Positions 50,589 through 59,766 of a stretch of DNA of 64,000 nt are shown here, piece after piece. The stretch covers positions 434,001 through 498,000 of the forward strand of contig NZ_SHMP01000003.1 in the NCBI RefSeq assembly GCF_004217335.1, in the 5' to 3' direction. The notes beneath the pieces were generated by a model. The model was given only the letters and a program-made list of their open reading frames with translations, was not told the DNA's origin and ran no database searches. Both the position numbers and the translations under genes were made by a program. Position 1 is the first letter of the stretch; the number at the start of each line of letters is the position of its first letter. Source of the stretch: Natrinema hispanicum (lineage in GTDB: Archaea; Halobacteriota; Halobacteria; Halobacteriales; Natrialbaceae).

Positions 50589-53057
50589 ATGGCCTACGAG
50601 ACCACACGAGCGCATCTGTTGGACGAACTCGAGCGAATCGGAGCCCTCCTCGAGGCGTGCATAGAAACCACGGACACGATCCCAACGGGAGAGATGCCGG
50701 CGACCGTGACCGAGGTCGAATTGGCAGATGAGCCAGTAGCTCTGTCATATGGACTGCCGGCCGAGACGGTTCATCACCTCACCGACCGTGCGGCGCGGAT
50801 CGACGAGCGGTGTCAGCAGTCACCGCCCGCTGTCACACTTCGGCTGCAGCAGCTGACCGACCGCTTCGGCCTGTCTCGAGCGCATCTCGACGTGTTCATG
50901 CTGGCACTCGCACCCGAACTCGACGCCGACTACCAGGGCTTTTTCCGTGAACTACACGGCAACGGAATAACGCACCCGACAGTCGGCTTGATCGGCGAGT
51001 TGTTCTCCCGAACCGAGACACAGCAGCTTGCTGCAACCGCGCTGGTGGGGCAGCAATCTCCGCTTCGCCAGCACGATCTGGTGGCGCTTTCAGCGCCAGT
51101 CGAACCGAGTCGCTCGAGCCAGCATCGGCTCGTAACCGTCGATCCCCGACTCGTCTCGTATCTCGAGGGACACGTCGATCTCGATCCTGCGCTAGAAGAG
51201 GTCGCAACCCTCATAACGCCCGATCAATCGCTCAATGAGCTCCTGCTCGAACCACACGTCCGCGACCGACTCACGTCGCTGGCAGCGACAGATGCAGCCG
51301 GCGGTCGCTACTACTTCCACGGGCCAGCGGGTAGCGAGCGCGATGGTGCGATCGAGGCGCTGGCAGACGATCGACTGCTCCGTGCGTCGCTGCCGGCGGT
51401 CCTCGAGACAAACGGGGGCGATGAGGGAGATGAGAACGCACTCGAGCGCCTCCATCGAGAGGCACTGCTTCAAGATTGTCCGGTCCACCTCACGAACGCT
51501 GACACCCTCCGCGAGCGGGAGACCGAGCACACGCTCGAGACGATTTTCGACCGGTTTGCCGACCTCGCGGCACCGCTGTTCGTGACCGGGACTGCGGCGT
51601 GGCGACCGACGGGAACGACCGTCGATATGGACGCTATCCTCGAGTTCCCGCGACCCTCGTTCGACCTGCGCCTGGCGTTTTGGGAGGACCACGCCGACGC
51701 CCTGCCCGACGACGTCGAGCCGGCGACACTGGCCGGCACGTTCGAGCTCACGCAGGGACAACTCGAGGGGGCGCTGACAACGGCCCGGTCGGTAGCCGAT
51801 GGCGACGACCTCACCGCTGCAGATATCTATGACGGCTGTCGCGCCCAGTCTGATGACGGCCTCGACGACCTCGCCCAGCGGATCGAGCCTGCAAACGACT
51901 GGGACGATATCCAGCTGCGTGAGAAGACCGACCGCAAACTACGACTGGTACGTGACCACATCACGGAACAGGCGCGCATCTACGGCGAGTGGGGCTTCGA
52001 TGCGGGCGGATCGCGAGCGACTGGCGTGGTCGCGCTCTTCAAGGGGCCGTCGGGGACGGGGAAGACGATGGCCGCAGAGGTGCTCGCTGCCGACGTTGGG
52101 ATGGCGCTGTACAAGATCGACCTCTCGACGGTCGTCTCGAAGTACATCGGCGAGACCGAGGAGAACTTAGAACGGATCTTTCAGGCTGGCGCCCAGTCGA
52201 ACGCGATCCTGCTGTTCGACGAGGCGGATGCGGTCTTCGGCGACCGTGCCGACGTAACCGACGCAACTGACCGCTACGCCAATGCCGAGGTCAACTACCT
52301 GCTCCAGCGCATCGAACGCTACGACGGCGTTGTCGTGCTAACGACGAACAATGCAGCCAACATTGACGACGCGTTCGAGCGCCGGATCGACCACACCGTG
52401 TGGTTTCCAACGCCCGAGCCGCCGGTTCGTGAAGCGATCTGGCGGACCGCCTTCCCTGACGACGCACCGACCGGCGACCTCGAGTACGATCTCCTCGCAG
52501 CCATCGAGCTAACGGGCGGCCAGATCGCGAAGATCAGCCGGATGGCGGCGATCATGGCCGCCCGCGACGAGCGCATCGAGATGCGACACGTCGTTCGTGC
52601 GATCGAAGCCGCCGTCAGCACGCGACAGCTCTATCCGCTCGAGACGAGCGAGTACAGCCACCTTCTCCGGAGCGTCGACGTCGCGCCCGAATCGGACGAC
52701 AACGATCAGATGGTCGACGAGCAGGCAGGCGACCGCTCGCCCGAAGACGTCGTTCGGCTGTTCGTCGACTTGCTTGCCGACGGCGAGGGCGACCGCGCTC
52801 ACGAACTGTACCACTCCCGGGCGCTCGCCGACGAGTTCTCGCACAAAGAGCAGCTGATCCTCTCACACGGCGACCTGTCGATCGCCGGGGAGATCGAGCG
52901 CGTTCGAGACGACGACGATCGAGTCGTACTAAAGCTGACCCGAGAGTGCAACGGGGACCGGGCGACGCAATCGTACGAGCTACGGCCCGAAGACGGTGCC
53001 TGGCGGATTTTCAACCTCGAGCGTGAACGCGAGACAACCGTCGTGCTCGATCGATGA
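50589..53057 (+). CDS. AAA+ ATPase of the eCIS-associated type with C-terminal NTF2-like domain
   Basis: The 822-residue protein has an N-terminal helical region (1-235), a degenerate first AAA-like domain (about 240-400) whose P-loop HGPAGSERD lacks the Lys, and an intact AAA+ domain (about 450-650). The latter has Walker A GPSGTGKT at 486-493, Walker B ILLFDEADAVF (DE at 544-545), sensor 1 TTNNAANID and an arginine finger in FERRIDH (598-599). The last ~110 residues (from about 714) look like an NTF2-like domain (EDVVRLFVDLLADGEGD...ELYHSRALADEF). eCIS loci typically carry an ATPase of this central-domain type. Start at 50589 matches the relic at 45548. Confidence 0.85.
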   Translation: MAYETTRAHLLDELERIGALLEACIETTDTIPTGEMPATVTEVELADEPVALSYGLPAETVHHLTDRAARIDERCQQSPPAVTLRLQQLTDRFGLSRAHLDVFMLALAPELDADYQGFFRELHGNGITHPTVGLIGELFSRTETQQLAATALVGQQSPLRQHDLVALSAPVEPSRSSQHRLVTVDPRLVSYLEGHVDLDPALEEVATLITPDQSLNELLLEPHVRDRLTSLAATDAAGGRYYFHGPAGSERDGAIEALADDRLLRASLPAVLETNGGDEGDENALERLHREALLQDCPVHLTNADTLRERETEHTLETIFDRFADLAAPLFVTGTAAWRPTGTTVDMDAILEFPRPSFDLRLAFWEDHADALPDDVEPATLAGTFELTQGQLEGALTTARSVADGDDLTAADIYDGCRAQSDDGLDDLAQRIEPANDWDDIQLREKTDRKLRLVRDHITEQARIYGEWGFDAGGSRATGVVALFKGPSGTGKTMAAEVLAADVGMALYKIDLSTVVSKYIGETEENLERIFQAGAQSNAILLFDEADAVFGDRADVTDATDRYANAEVNYLLQRIERYDGVVVLTTNNAANIDDAFERRIDHTVWFPTPEPPVREAIWRTAFPDDAPTGDLEYDLLAAIELTGGQIAKISRMAAIMAARDERIEMRHVVRAIEAAVSTRQLYPLETSEYSHLLRSVDVAPESDDNDQMVDEQAGDRSPEDVVRLFVDLLADGEGDRAHELYHSRALADEFSHKEQLILSHGDLSIAGEIERVRDDDDRVVLKLTRECNGDRATQSYELRPEDGAWRIFNLERERETTVVLDR

Positions 53058-53139
53058 ACAGGGATCTGATGCTCCCGTATGCTGGACCGAGACCTCGAGC
53101 AGTGCCGTCGTGCATGCATTCGCGACCGGACGTGTTTTG

Positions 53140-53162
53140 CCCCTACCGTCCCACAGTAGGGG
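53140..53162. repeat. Inverted repeat at the start of the DUF151 gene
   Basis: CCCCTAC (53140-53146) and GTAGGGG (53156-53162) flank a 9-base spacer. The repeat lies between the probable TATA element (GTGTTTTGCC) and the ATG at 53164, so it would cover the transcript start and could act as an operator. Confidence 0.35.
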
Positions 53163-53163
53163 T

Positions 53164-53631
53164 ATGCAGGCATCCATCGACGCGGTGCGCGTCGCGGGGA
53201 CTCCGCAGGGGCCGGTCCCGGTGGTCGTTCTCGCCGTCGAGGGCGAAGACGACGTCGTGCCGATCTTCATCGGGTTCAACGAAGCGACGAGTATCGCCCG
53301 CGGACTCGAGGCTGAGGACATTGGTCGGCCGCTGACCCACGATCTGTTACTGGACGTGATGGAGGAACTGGGCAGCCGAATCGATCGTGTCGTCGTCAAC
53401 GAGATCGAGGCCCGCGAAGACGGGCAGGGCGGGACGTACATCGCCGATCTCCACCTCAAGACCCCCCGCGGCGAGACAGTTATCGACGCCCGGCCGAGCG
53501 ATTCGCTCGCGCTGGCAGCCCGGACGAACGCGCCGATCGAGGTTACCGACGAGGTCTTTGCGGACGGTCGAGACGACAGCGAGAAGTTCGCCGACCTCGA
53601 AGACCTCCGCAACGTGTCTGGTGAGCTGTAA
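53164..53631 (+). CDS. Bifunctional nuclease (DUF151/BFN) family protein
   Basis: The 155-residue protein matches the BFN domain: MQASIDAVRVAG, VVPIFIGFNEATSIARGLE, RPLTHDLLLDVMEELG and VIDARPSDSLALAARTNAPI. BFN proteins have been described with DNase and RNase activity in plants; archaeal function is not established. It is followed immediately by hisE (stop TAA then ATG), so the two are an operon. The start at 53164 follows an inverted repeat. Confidence 0.92.
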   Translation: MQASIDAVRVAGTPQGPVPVVVLAVEGEDDVVPIFIGFNEATSIARGLEAEDIGRPLTHDLLLDVMEELGSRIDRVVVNEIEAREDGQGGTYIADLHLKTPRGETVIDARPSDSLALAARTNAPIEVTDEVFADGRDDSEKFADLEDLRNVSGEL

Positions 53632-53916
53632 ATGGACGAGATACTCGAAGAACTGTTCGCCGTTATCGAAGACCGGAAGGAAACGTTGCCCGAAGATTCC
53701 TACACTGCCTCGCTGTTTACCCACGAGAAAGGCGAGAACGCGGTGTTAGAGAAACTCGGCGAGGAGTCCACCGAACTCGTTCTCGCGGCCAAAGACGACG
53801 ACCGCGAGGAAATCGCCCACGAGGGGGCCGACATTATCTATCATCTGCTCGTATTGCTCTCGATGAAAGACATGGACGTAGCGGATCTCGAGGCGGAACT
53901 CGAGGCCCGGCGCTGA
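53632..53916 (+). CDS. hisE: Phosphoribosyl-ATP pyrophosphohydrolase
   Basis: The 94-residue all-helical protein has the HisE pattern: FAVIEDRKETLPEDSYTASL, GENAVLEKLGEESTELVLAA and ADIIYHLLVLLSMKDMD. EES-ELV and H-E-x-A-D-I supply the metal ligands. It catalyses the second step of histidine synthesis. It is separate from a his operon and coupled to the BFN gene. Stand-alone HisE, with HisI separate, is normal in haloarchaea. Confidence 0.95.
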   Translation: MDEILEELFAVIEDRKETLPEDSYTASLFTHEKGENAVLEKLGEESTELVLAAKDDDREEIAHEGADIIYHLLVLLSMKDMDVADLEAELEARR

Positions 53917-54036
53917 GTCGAACGAAGCTACTGTTAGCCGGCTCGAGCGCTCTCGAGGGCGATCCTGCCGGAGCCGTCACCGTGCTTGCAGTGTCCACGA
54001 CGGCGTTGAATCGACTGGGGCAGTAACGCATCGGTG

Positions 54037-54390
54037 ATGGCGATCAAACAACTCGAAACCGCGCATTCGGACGAACAGATGCAGGCGTGTATCGACCACT
54101 GCCTCGAGGCCGCTCAGGTCTGTGAATGGTGTGCCGACGCCAGCGCGGACGACGGCGAAGAGATGGCCCGCTGTATTCGGCTCTGTCGCGACGTGGCCGA
54201 CATTGCGTCGCTGCACGCGCGATTCATGGCCCGCAACTCGGGGTATCACGACGAGTTGGGCGAACTCTGTGCGGACCTCTGTGAGGAGTGTGCCGAAGAG
54301 TGTGAGCAACACGACCACGACCACTGCCAGGCCTGCGCGGAGATCCTGCCGAAGTGTGCCGAAAGCTGTCGGGAGATGGCTGGGGCCTGA
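54037..54390 (+). CDS. Cysteine-rich four-helix bundle (DUF326-like) protein
   Basis: The 117-residue protein has cysteines placed in a helical pattern: ACIDHCLEAAQVCEWCADA, ARCIRLCRDVAD, LCADLCEECAEECEQHD and HCQACAEILPKCAESCREM. This is the DUF326/Csp-like four-helix bundle, in which cysteines face the core and bind Cu(I). No signal peptide is seen, so it would act in the cytoplasm. A GTG at 54034 is an alternative start. No copper gene is adjacent. Confidence 0.85.
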   Translation: MAIKQLETAHSDEQMQACIDHCLEAAQVCEWCADASADDGEEMARCIRLCRDVADIASLHARFMARNSGYHDELGELCADLCEECAEECEQHDHDHCQACAEILPKCAESCREMAGA

Positions 54391-54434
54391 AAACGCACAC
54401 CGCACACTCGAGGCAACCTCGTTTTAGTCGGCGA

Positions 54435-54806
54435 TCAGGCACTGAGCGCTGCACCGACGGCACCGGCGATCGCACTCTCGAGTGCCATGAGCAGCGAGAT
54501 CGTGACGGCGAACATGAAGATACCGAGCCCGGCAGCGCCGGAGATCGCGCCCCCGACGGGTCCAAGCGCGAGCCCGGCGAGACCGACAGCGACGCCGACG
54601 AGCAACCCGCCGATGATGCCGCCGAGCGCGCCTGCGAGCAGCCCATGCCAGAAGCCGCTGCCGAGCCCACCGCCGGCGATGTAGCCGGCAACGAAGCCGC
54701 CGAACAGCCCCGCAGCGAGCTGGCCGATGCCTGGGACGACGAGCCCGAAGATTCCGACAACAGTCATGGCAACGAACCCGATGAAGACGGCACGCCAGTC
54801 AGTCAT
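54435..54806 (-). CDS. DUF5518-like glycine-rich membrane protein
   Basis: The 123-residue protein has four glycine- and alanine-rich membrane helices and starts MTDWRAVFIGFVAMTVVGIF. GGFVAGYIAGGGLGSGFWHG and the repeated GG-x-(I/L)-x-G steps are typical of the haloarchaeal DUF5518 family, of unknown function. The start at 54806 fits a TATA-like GCTTATGCC (54824-54832, minus strand). Confidence 0.78.
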   Translation of the reverse strand: MTDWRAVFIGFVAMTVVGIFGLVVPGIGQLAAGLFGGFVAGYIAGGGLGSGFWHGLLAGALGGIIGGLLVGVAVGLAGLALGPVGGAISGAAGLGIFMFAVTISLLMALESAIAGAVGAALSA

Positions 54807-54888
54807 AGTGAACGCTAGCACACCAGCAGGCATAAGCTGACGGCGGCCAACGGACGCCCTTTTATGGTCGCGGCGTCTACCACGGAGC

Positions 54889-55872
54889 ATGATTTTCGAA
54901 GACCTTCCGACGACGCCCACGTCGGAAGAGTTGATCGACAAGGCGTTTTCGCGGGCAGCGCGGGCCGGCAAGGCCAAAGGCGGCCTCGAGGCCCAGCAGT
55001 CGATGCTCCAGACGGCGGCAAACATAATTTCCGACAACTTAGAGAACGTGGTGACGGCGTGGCCGGATTTCGAGTACGACGCCCACCCGTTTTACTACGA
55101 ACTGGCGGACGCGATCGTCGACGTCGACGAGCTTCGCCAGAGCCTCTCGGAAGTAATGTGGGCCAGCCGCAAAGCCCGCGAGATCCACGAGGAATACCAG
55201 CCGCGACTGCGCAAGACCGATGTCGACACCGCGCGCAAACACCGCAAGCAGGCCTTTGCCCGGCTCGCGGACATCGTCGAGCAGATCGACGACGACCTGC
55301 TGTATATCAACGAGTCGCGCAACGACCTGCGGGACCTGCCCGAAATCAACCCTGACGAGCCGACGATCGTCGTCGCCGGCTACCCCAACGTTGGCAAGTC
55401 ATCGTTCGTCAACGACGTCACCAGCGCCCGCGGCGAGACCGCCTCTTACCCCTTCACGACGAAGGGGATCGGTCTCGGTCACTTCGAGCGCGATCACATC
55501 CGCTACCAGATCGTCGACACGCCCGGCCTGCTCGACCGCCCGCCACAGGATCGCAACGCGATCGAATCCCAGGCAGTCAGCGCCATCGAACACCTCGCCG
55601 ACTGTATGCTCGTCATGGTCGATCCGACCGGCGAGTGTGGCTACCCGATCGACTCACAGCTCGAGCTTCGGGACTCGATCGCCGCTCAGTTCGAGGACGT
55701 CCCGGTGTTGACGGTCGCGAACAAGGCAGACCGGTTCGAGGCGGACGACCTCGACGATGCGGTCGCCGCTGACTACACCATGAGCGTCACGACCGATTCG
55801 AACGTCGAAACGGTGCTCGAGGCCGCCGTCGAGGCGATCGGATACGAACCCGAACTGCCGTTCGACGGCTAA
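54889..55872 (+). CDS. NOG1-like GTP-binding protein
   Basis: The 327-residue GTPase has a helical N-terminal domain (1-150, with RKHRKQAFARLADIVEQ) and an OBG-type G domain with G1 VVAGYPNVGKSSFV, G2 in ASYPFTTKGI, G3 IVDTPGLLDR and G4 VANKADRF. It matches the archaeal Nog1 homologue, a large-subunit assembly factor in eukaryotes. The start is about 27 bases after CCTTTTATGG. Confidence 0.93.
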   Translation: MIFEDLPTTPTSEELIDKAFSRAARAGKAKGGLEAQQSMLQTAANIISDNLENVVTAWPDFEYDAHPFYYELADAIVDVDELRQSLSEVMWASRKAREIHEEYQPRLRKTDVDTARKHRKQAFARLADIVEQIDDDLLYINESRNDLRDLPEINPDEPTIVVAGYPNVGKSSFVNDVTSARGETASYPFTTKGIGLGHFERDHIRYQIVDTPGLLDRPPQDRNAIESQAVSAIEHLADCMLVMVDPTGECGYPIDSQLELRDSIAAQFEDVPVLTVANKADRFEADDLDDAVAADYTMSVTTDSNVETVLEAAVEAIGYEPELPFDG

Positions 55873-55923
55873 CCGGCACGGTCGAGCACGCCGCTTTTGT
55901 GATCGACGAGACGGGCAGCGAGC

Positions 55924-57216
55924 TCATCGCTCGAGTGTCTCGATGTATCTGATCTCGACAGTGACCGACTCGTCGGCATGGTCGTTGATCCGCTCGCTGA
56001 GCGTGTCGGCCAGTTGGGGTGCCGACTCACCTGGTGGGCCGCCGATCGTCACGATCACCCGCTGTGGATTCCGAAACGGGTAGTCGGTATCGAGAACGAC
56101 TTCGAACTCGAGCAGTTCGTAGCTCTCGTATGGCTCCTGTGTGAGGACCATCTCGACTTCGTCACGAGCGTCCTGCTCGAAGGTCGCGGTCTCGTAGGAG
56201 GAGTAGGTGATCCCGCCGAGAAAGACCGCGAAAGCGAGGACAACGAGGACGAGCCCGGCGATCCGCCGGCGCACGCGCTGTTCCGTCTCGCCGAGTGAGA
56301 ACAGGTTCTCAGGGCGGTAGCCAGCGTACCATAGCGTCAACAGACCAGCGAGGTTCACCGACAGCAGGTTGACGAGGACGAGTACCGTCGCACCGATCGC
56401 TGCTGACGGCCGGCCCCACGCAAGCGAGATCCCTGCGACGCCGGCTGGCGGGATCAACGCCGCCGCGATCATGACACCAACCAGCGCGACGGAGGTCCCA
56501 GTCGCGATGCTGACGACCCCCGCGACGCCCGCGCCGAGGGCGATCACGAGCGACAGCAAGTCTGGCGCGAGTCGCTCCGAAATCTCACCGACGTTCGAGA
56601 GGACGAGCCCAGGCGGGGCGATGTTCGTCGTGCGAGCAGTCACCGCAAAGATCGCTGCCGCTCCGATCGCGAGCACGACGCCGATAATTTGATAGGTGAC
56701 GCTCTCAGTGAACAGGTCCTCGTCGTCGACCACTGTCCCGACGCTGGCCCCGAGCGCCGGACCGATGAGGGGTGCGATCACCATCGAGCCGACGACGACC
56801 GCCGGCGAGTCCAACAACAGCCCCGCGGTCGCGACAATGGCGCTGATGACCGTCATCACGACGTAGACGGGCAAACTCGGCGTCAAGTCGTCGGCTTCCG
56901 CCTGTAGCTCGTGGCGCGAGATGCGGTCAGAACCGACATCGCCGTCCTCGTACTCCTCGCGCAGCGCTTGGAACCGTCGGGAGACGACCGTCTCCGCGTC
57001 GACGACGACCGTGTAGGCGTCCTCGTCGATGCCCGTCTCCTGGATCTCGTCTAAGACCGGTTCGACGGCTGCATCCGGCAGCGGAAAGTAGACGACCGCT
57101 GTATACTTCCGACTGCTCTTTTCGTCGGTCACGACGTAGTCGATCTTCCGCTCGTCGAGCGTCTCGAGGATCGCCTGACGCTTGCCCGTCGGGACCGTCA
57201 GCTGTACGAGCCGCAC
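55924..57216 (-). CDS. TIGR00341/DUF389 family membrane protein
   Basis: The 430-residue protein has a cytoplasmic N-terminal domain (residues 1-115, starting MRLVQLTVPTGKRQAILETL), about seven membrane helices with the family motif SMVIAPLIGPALGASVG and MIAAALIPPAGVAGISLAWG, and an ~100-residue C-terminal domain. The function is unknown; it is suspected to be a transporter. A GTG start at 57216 lies 27 bases after GTTATACC (57239-57246, minus strand), indicating a leaderless mRNA. Confidence 0.92.
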   Translation of the reverse strand: MRLVQLTVPTGKRQAILETLDERKIDYVVTDEKSSRKYTAVVYFPLPDAAVEPVLDEIQETGIDEDAYTVVVDAETVVSRRFQALREEYEDGDVGSDRISRHELQAEADDLTPSLPVYVVMTVISAIVATAGLLLDSPAVVVGSMVIAPLIGPALGASVGTVVDDEDLFTESVTYQIIGVVLAIGAAAIFAVTARTTNIAPPGLVLSNVGEISERLAPDLLSLVIALGAGVAGVVSIATGTSVALVGVMIAAALIPPAGVAGISLAWGRPSAAIGATVLVLVNLLSVNLAGLLTLWYAGYRPENLFSLGETEQRVRRRIAGLVLVVLAFAVFLGGITYSSYETATFEQDARDEVEMVLTQEPYESYELLEFEVVLDTDYPFRNPQRVIVTIGGPPGESAPQLADTLSERINDHADESVTVEIRYIETLER

Positions 57217-57345
57217 GTCGAGGGGTGACGGACCGCGGGGGTATAACTTCGGGGCATTCTGTCACGGATTGTCAGTCGGATCGTCGCTCGAGAGACCGTT
57301 CGGCGCTCGCGAAACATACTTGTGTCAAAGGAAATAAGTGATGGT

Positions 57346-57819
57346 ATGAAACGACGGATCGCCCTGCTGTTGGGCGTCGTCATGCTCGGGTTGGTCAGTG
57401 CGTATCTCGTCGCTTTCAGCCCGAGCGTACTCACCGGCCCACTGGCCGTCGCGCTCCTCGTCGGTTTTGTCCTCTCGGCGGTCCTGTTCGTCATCGGCGG
57501 GCTCGCCGACTCGGTCTCGGTCGGCGACCGAACCGTCCCGTGGAACGCCCTCGTCGGCGTCGGTGACATCATCCTCGCAAGCGTCGTCACGCTCTCTGCG
57601 GTCCGATCCGCACTCGTCGACGGTGGGACGGCGGCGTGGCTCTTCGCCGTAGCGATGCTTGGCGGAGGGTCGTCACTGGCCTGGTTCGGCGTCCAGACCG
57701 CCCGCGACAGCCGCCACGTCGACCTCGAGGCGACGCCCTCGAGCCGCCGGCTCGTGGCAATCGTCGCGCTCGTGGCGATATCGGCCGGAATCGGGGTGGC
57801 CATCGCGACGAGCTTGTGA
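57346..57819 (+). CDS. Hypothetical membrane protein with four to five helices
   Basis: The 157-residue protein starts [20 protein letters not shown] and has four to five hydrophobic helices separated by short charged loops ([27 protein letters not shown]). It precedes engB by 112 bases with a separate TATA element for engB. No family was recognised. The ATG at 57346 is used; a GTG at 57322 is less likely because the helix starts directly after the former. Confidence 0.65.
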   Translation: MKRRIALLLGVVMLGLVSAYLVAFSPSVLTGPLAVALLVGFVLSAVLFVIGGLADSVSVGDRTVPWNALVGVGDIILASVVTLSAVRSALVDGGTAAWLFAVAMLGGGSSLAWFGVQTARDSRHVDLEATPSSRRLVAIVALVAISAGIGVAIATSL

Positions 57820-57931
57820 GATGCGACGCGTGCAACGGCCGGCAGATATCGCGACGGCCTCGAGCGAGCCCCCGCGAGCGGACGACACCAGTTACAACGC
57901 CTATAAAGGTTACACCGGCCTACGGACCCGT

Positions 57932-58555
57932 ATGATCGAGTTCGACACGCGACCCGACCGGGACGCCGAGGTGGCCCTCGTCGGTCGCTCGAACGTGGGC
58001 AAGTCCACCCTCATGCGCGAGTTGACCGGCCACAGCTTCGACACCGGGGGCAAACCCGGCGTCACCCGCGAGCCCAACCACTACGACTGGGCACCCGAAG
58101 ACTTCGTCATCACCGACCTCCCCGGCTTCGGCTTCATGAGCGGCGTCGACGAGGACCTCCGCGAGGAGATCAAGACCGAAATCGTCCACTATCTCGAGGC
58201 ATACGCCGATAACATCCTCGTCGCCGTCCTCGTCGTCGACGGCAAGAGCGTCATCGACATCATCGACCGCCACTCCGGTCCCGACGAAATCCCCTACGAC
58301 GTCGAGATGTTCCACTTCCTGCGGGAGCTGGACATCCCCACCGTCGTCGCCGTCAACAAGATGGACAAAGTCGACGACAAAGACGAGCGGCTGAACGAAC
58401 TCTGTGATCGGCTCGGCCTGTATCCGCCGTGGAAACAGTGGCAAGAAGTCATCGCGCCGATCAGCGCGAAGAAGGGCCAACTCGAGCCGCTGCACGAGGC
58501 CGTTCGAGAGCATCTGCACGAACAGAATCGTGACGATCTGTTCAAATTCTTCTAA
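57932..58555 (+). CDS. engB: GTP-binding protein EngB
   Basis: The 207-residue TRAFAC GTPase has G1 [16 protein letters not shown]2 in [12 protein letters not shown]3 [12 protein letters not shown] and G4 [12 protein letters not shown]. It acts in ribosome assembly or cell division in bacteria. CCTATAAAGG (57899-57908) sits 27 bases before the ATG, a textbook leaderless promoter that excludes the upstream in-frame codons. A long hairpin follows directly after the stop. Confidence 0.95.
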   Translation: MIEFDTRPDRDAEVALVGRSNVGKSTLMRELTGHSFDTGGKPGVTREPNHYDWAPEDFVITDLPGFGFMSGVDEDLREEIKTEIVHYLEAYADNILVAVLVVDGKSVIDIIDRHSGPDEIPYDVEMFHFLRELDIPTVVAVNKMDKVDDKDERLNELCDRLGLYPPWKQWQEVIAPISAKKGQLEPLHEAVREHLHEQNRDDLFKFF

Positions 58556-58627
58556 CAACCTTTTACGCTGCAGTCTGTCACGCTGGCGGCTTCGCCGCAC
58601 AGCGTGACATCCCTCGGTAAAAGGTTG
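58556..58627. terminator. Long nested hairpin after engB
   Basis: CAACCTTTTAC (58556-58566) pairs with GTAAAAGGTTG (58617-58627). Inside it GTCACGCTG (58577-58585) pairs with CAGCGTGAC (58600-58608), and the tip GCGGC-TTC-GCCGC closes the structure. It begins at the engB stop codon. The fold could end transcription or protect the 3' end; its size and symmetry also suit a dispersed intergenic repeat. Confidence 0.55.
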
Positions 58628-58735
58628 ATCAAAAGCACTCTTCCCTCCCCTACGGGTCGGTCATCGGCCCGCTCGCTCAGCCGTCGGCTTCGCTCGCGGT
58701 CGATAACTGGGTAGCTGCCTGCCCTCCCCCGAGTT

Positions 58736-58765
58736 GCACGGCTCTCGCATTTGCTCGAGCCGTGC
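58736..58765. repeat. Inverted repeat between engB and the dehydrogenase gene
   Basis: GCACGGCTC (58736-58744) pairs with GAGCCGTGC (58757-58765) across a 12-base spacer. It lies just beyond the stop of the convergent dehydrogenase gene (58837), where a terminator would be expected. Confidence 0.35.
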
Positions 58766-58836
58766 GCCCGGCCAATGGATTCAAAACCGTCACACGGGTG
58801 GTAGCATCACCGGTCTGCGATCGGGTGTTCCCTCCG

Positions 58837-59766
58837 TCAGACCACGCGGTTGTAGAACTCCTCATCGTCTGCGAGCCGCTCGACGTTCTCGCGGACGATC
58901 TCGCCCACGTCCCGGAAGTAGTCCCGCGTGTAGGCCGCAGCGTGGGGCGAGATAATCACCTCGTCCATTCCCCAGAGTGGCGATGAGTCAGGCAGCGGCT
59001 CCGCCTCGAAGACATCCAGCGCCGCCCCAGCAAGCTCGTCGGCCTCGAGTGCGTCGATCAAGGCCGGTTCGTCGACGACCGAGCCGCGGGCGACGTTTAC
59101 GAAGTAGGCGTCGTCGCGCATGGCATCGAACGCGTCCGCATCGAACAGGTGGTGAGTCTCGTCGGTCAACGGGACGGTGACGATCACGAACTCGGCGTCG
59201 CCGATCGCCTCGAGCAATCGATCGTTCGCATACACCTCGTCGAAGTCGGGAACGGGGTCACTGGAGCGCCGAATCCCTGTCACGCGAACTCCGAGCGCGC
59301 CCAGTGTCTCCGCGACGCCGCTCCCGAGGGTTCCGGTTCCGACGACACAGGCCGTCGACCCCGGGAGGGTAAAGGCGTCGTCCCACTCGGGGCGCTCCCA
59401 GCGGCGCTGTTGCTGGTTTGCGACGTAGTTGTGGAGCCGCCGGGAGAACATGAGCGCGTAGCCCGCGACCGTCTCACCGACGGATTGGTCGTGAATCCCC
59501 GCGCTGTTCGTGAGGATCACATCGTGGTCCTCGAGAACGTCACGCGGGAATCGATCGTACCCCGCCTGGATCGAATGAATCCAGTCCAGTTCGAGGAACG
59601 CCTCGCGGTAGACGAGGGTGACGACCGCGTCGCAGTCGTCGATGCCGTTGTCGTCGACGACCGCAACCTCGGTCGGCAGGTCGGCGAGGAAGTCCGCGAG
59701 TTCCGCCGGCGGGAACACCGCCTCGACTGATTCGTGGACGCCGAGTCGCTCGATTTCAAATGCCAT
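58837..59766 (-). CDS. D-2-hydroxyacid dehydrogenase
   Basis: The 309-residue NAD(P)-dependent enzyme has the nucleotide fold ACVVGTGTLGSGVAETL, the catalytic Arg in NVARGSVVDE, Glu in ALDVFEAEPLPDSSPL and His in VIISPHAAAYT. It reduces 2-ketoacids to D-2-hydroxyacids. Haloferax mediterranei has a characterised enzyme of this kind. The ATG at 59766 matches the family start; an earlier in-frame start at 59823 would put basic, non-coding-like residues in front. Confidence 0.9.
   Translation of the reverse strand: MAFEIERLGVHESVEAVFPPAELADFLADLPTEVAVVDDNGIDDCDAVVTLVYREAFLELDWIHSIQAGYDRFPRDVLEDHDVILTNSAGIHDQSVGETVAGYALMFSRRLHNYVANQQQRRWERPEWDDAFTLPGSTACVVGTGTLGSGVAETLGALGVRVTGIRRSSDPVPDFDEVYANDRLLEAIGDAEFVIVTVPLTDETHHLFDADAFDAMRDDAYFVNVARGSVVDEPALIDALEADELAGAALDVFEAEPLPDSSPLWGMDEVIISPHAAAYTRDYFRDVGEIVRENVERLADDEEFYNRVV

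Noticed and set aside
43426-53057. The effector array as a prophage or integrative element
   Set aside because: No integrase, terminase, capsid or transposase gene, no tRNA target and no direct repeats at the edges were seen; flanking pdxT and BFN-hisE are ordinary core genes.
58770-58800. GGATTCAAAACC resembling a tRNA T arm
   Set aside because: The base before TTC is not G and no acceptor stem or anticodon arm can be formed around it.
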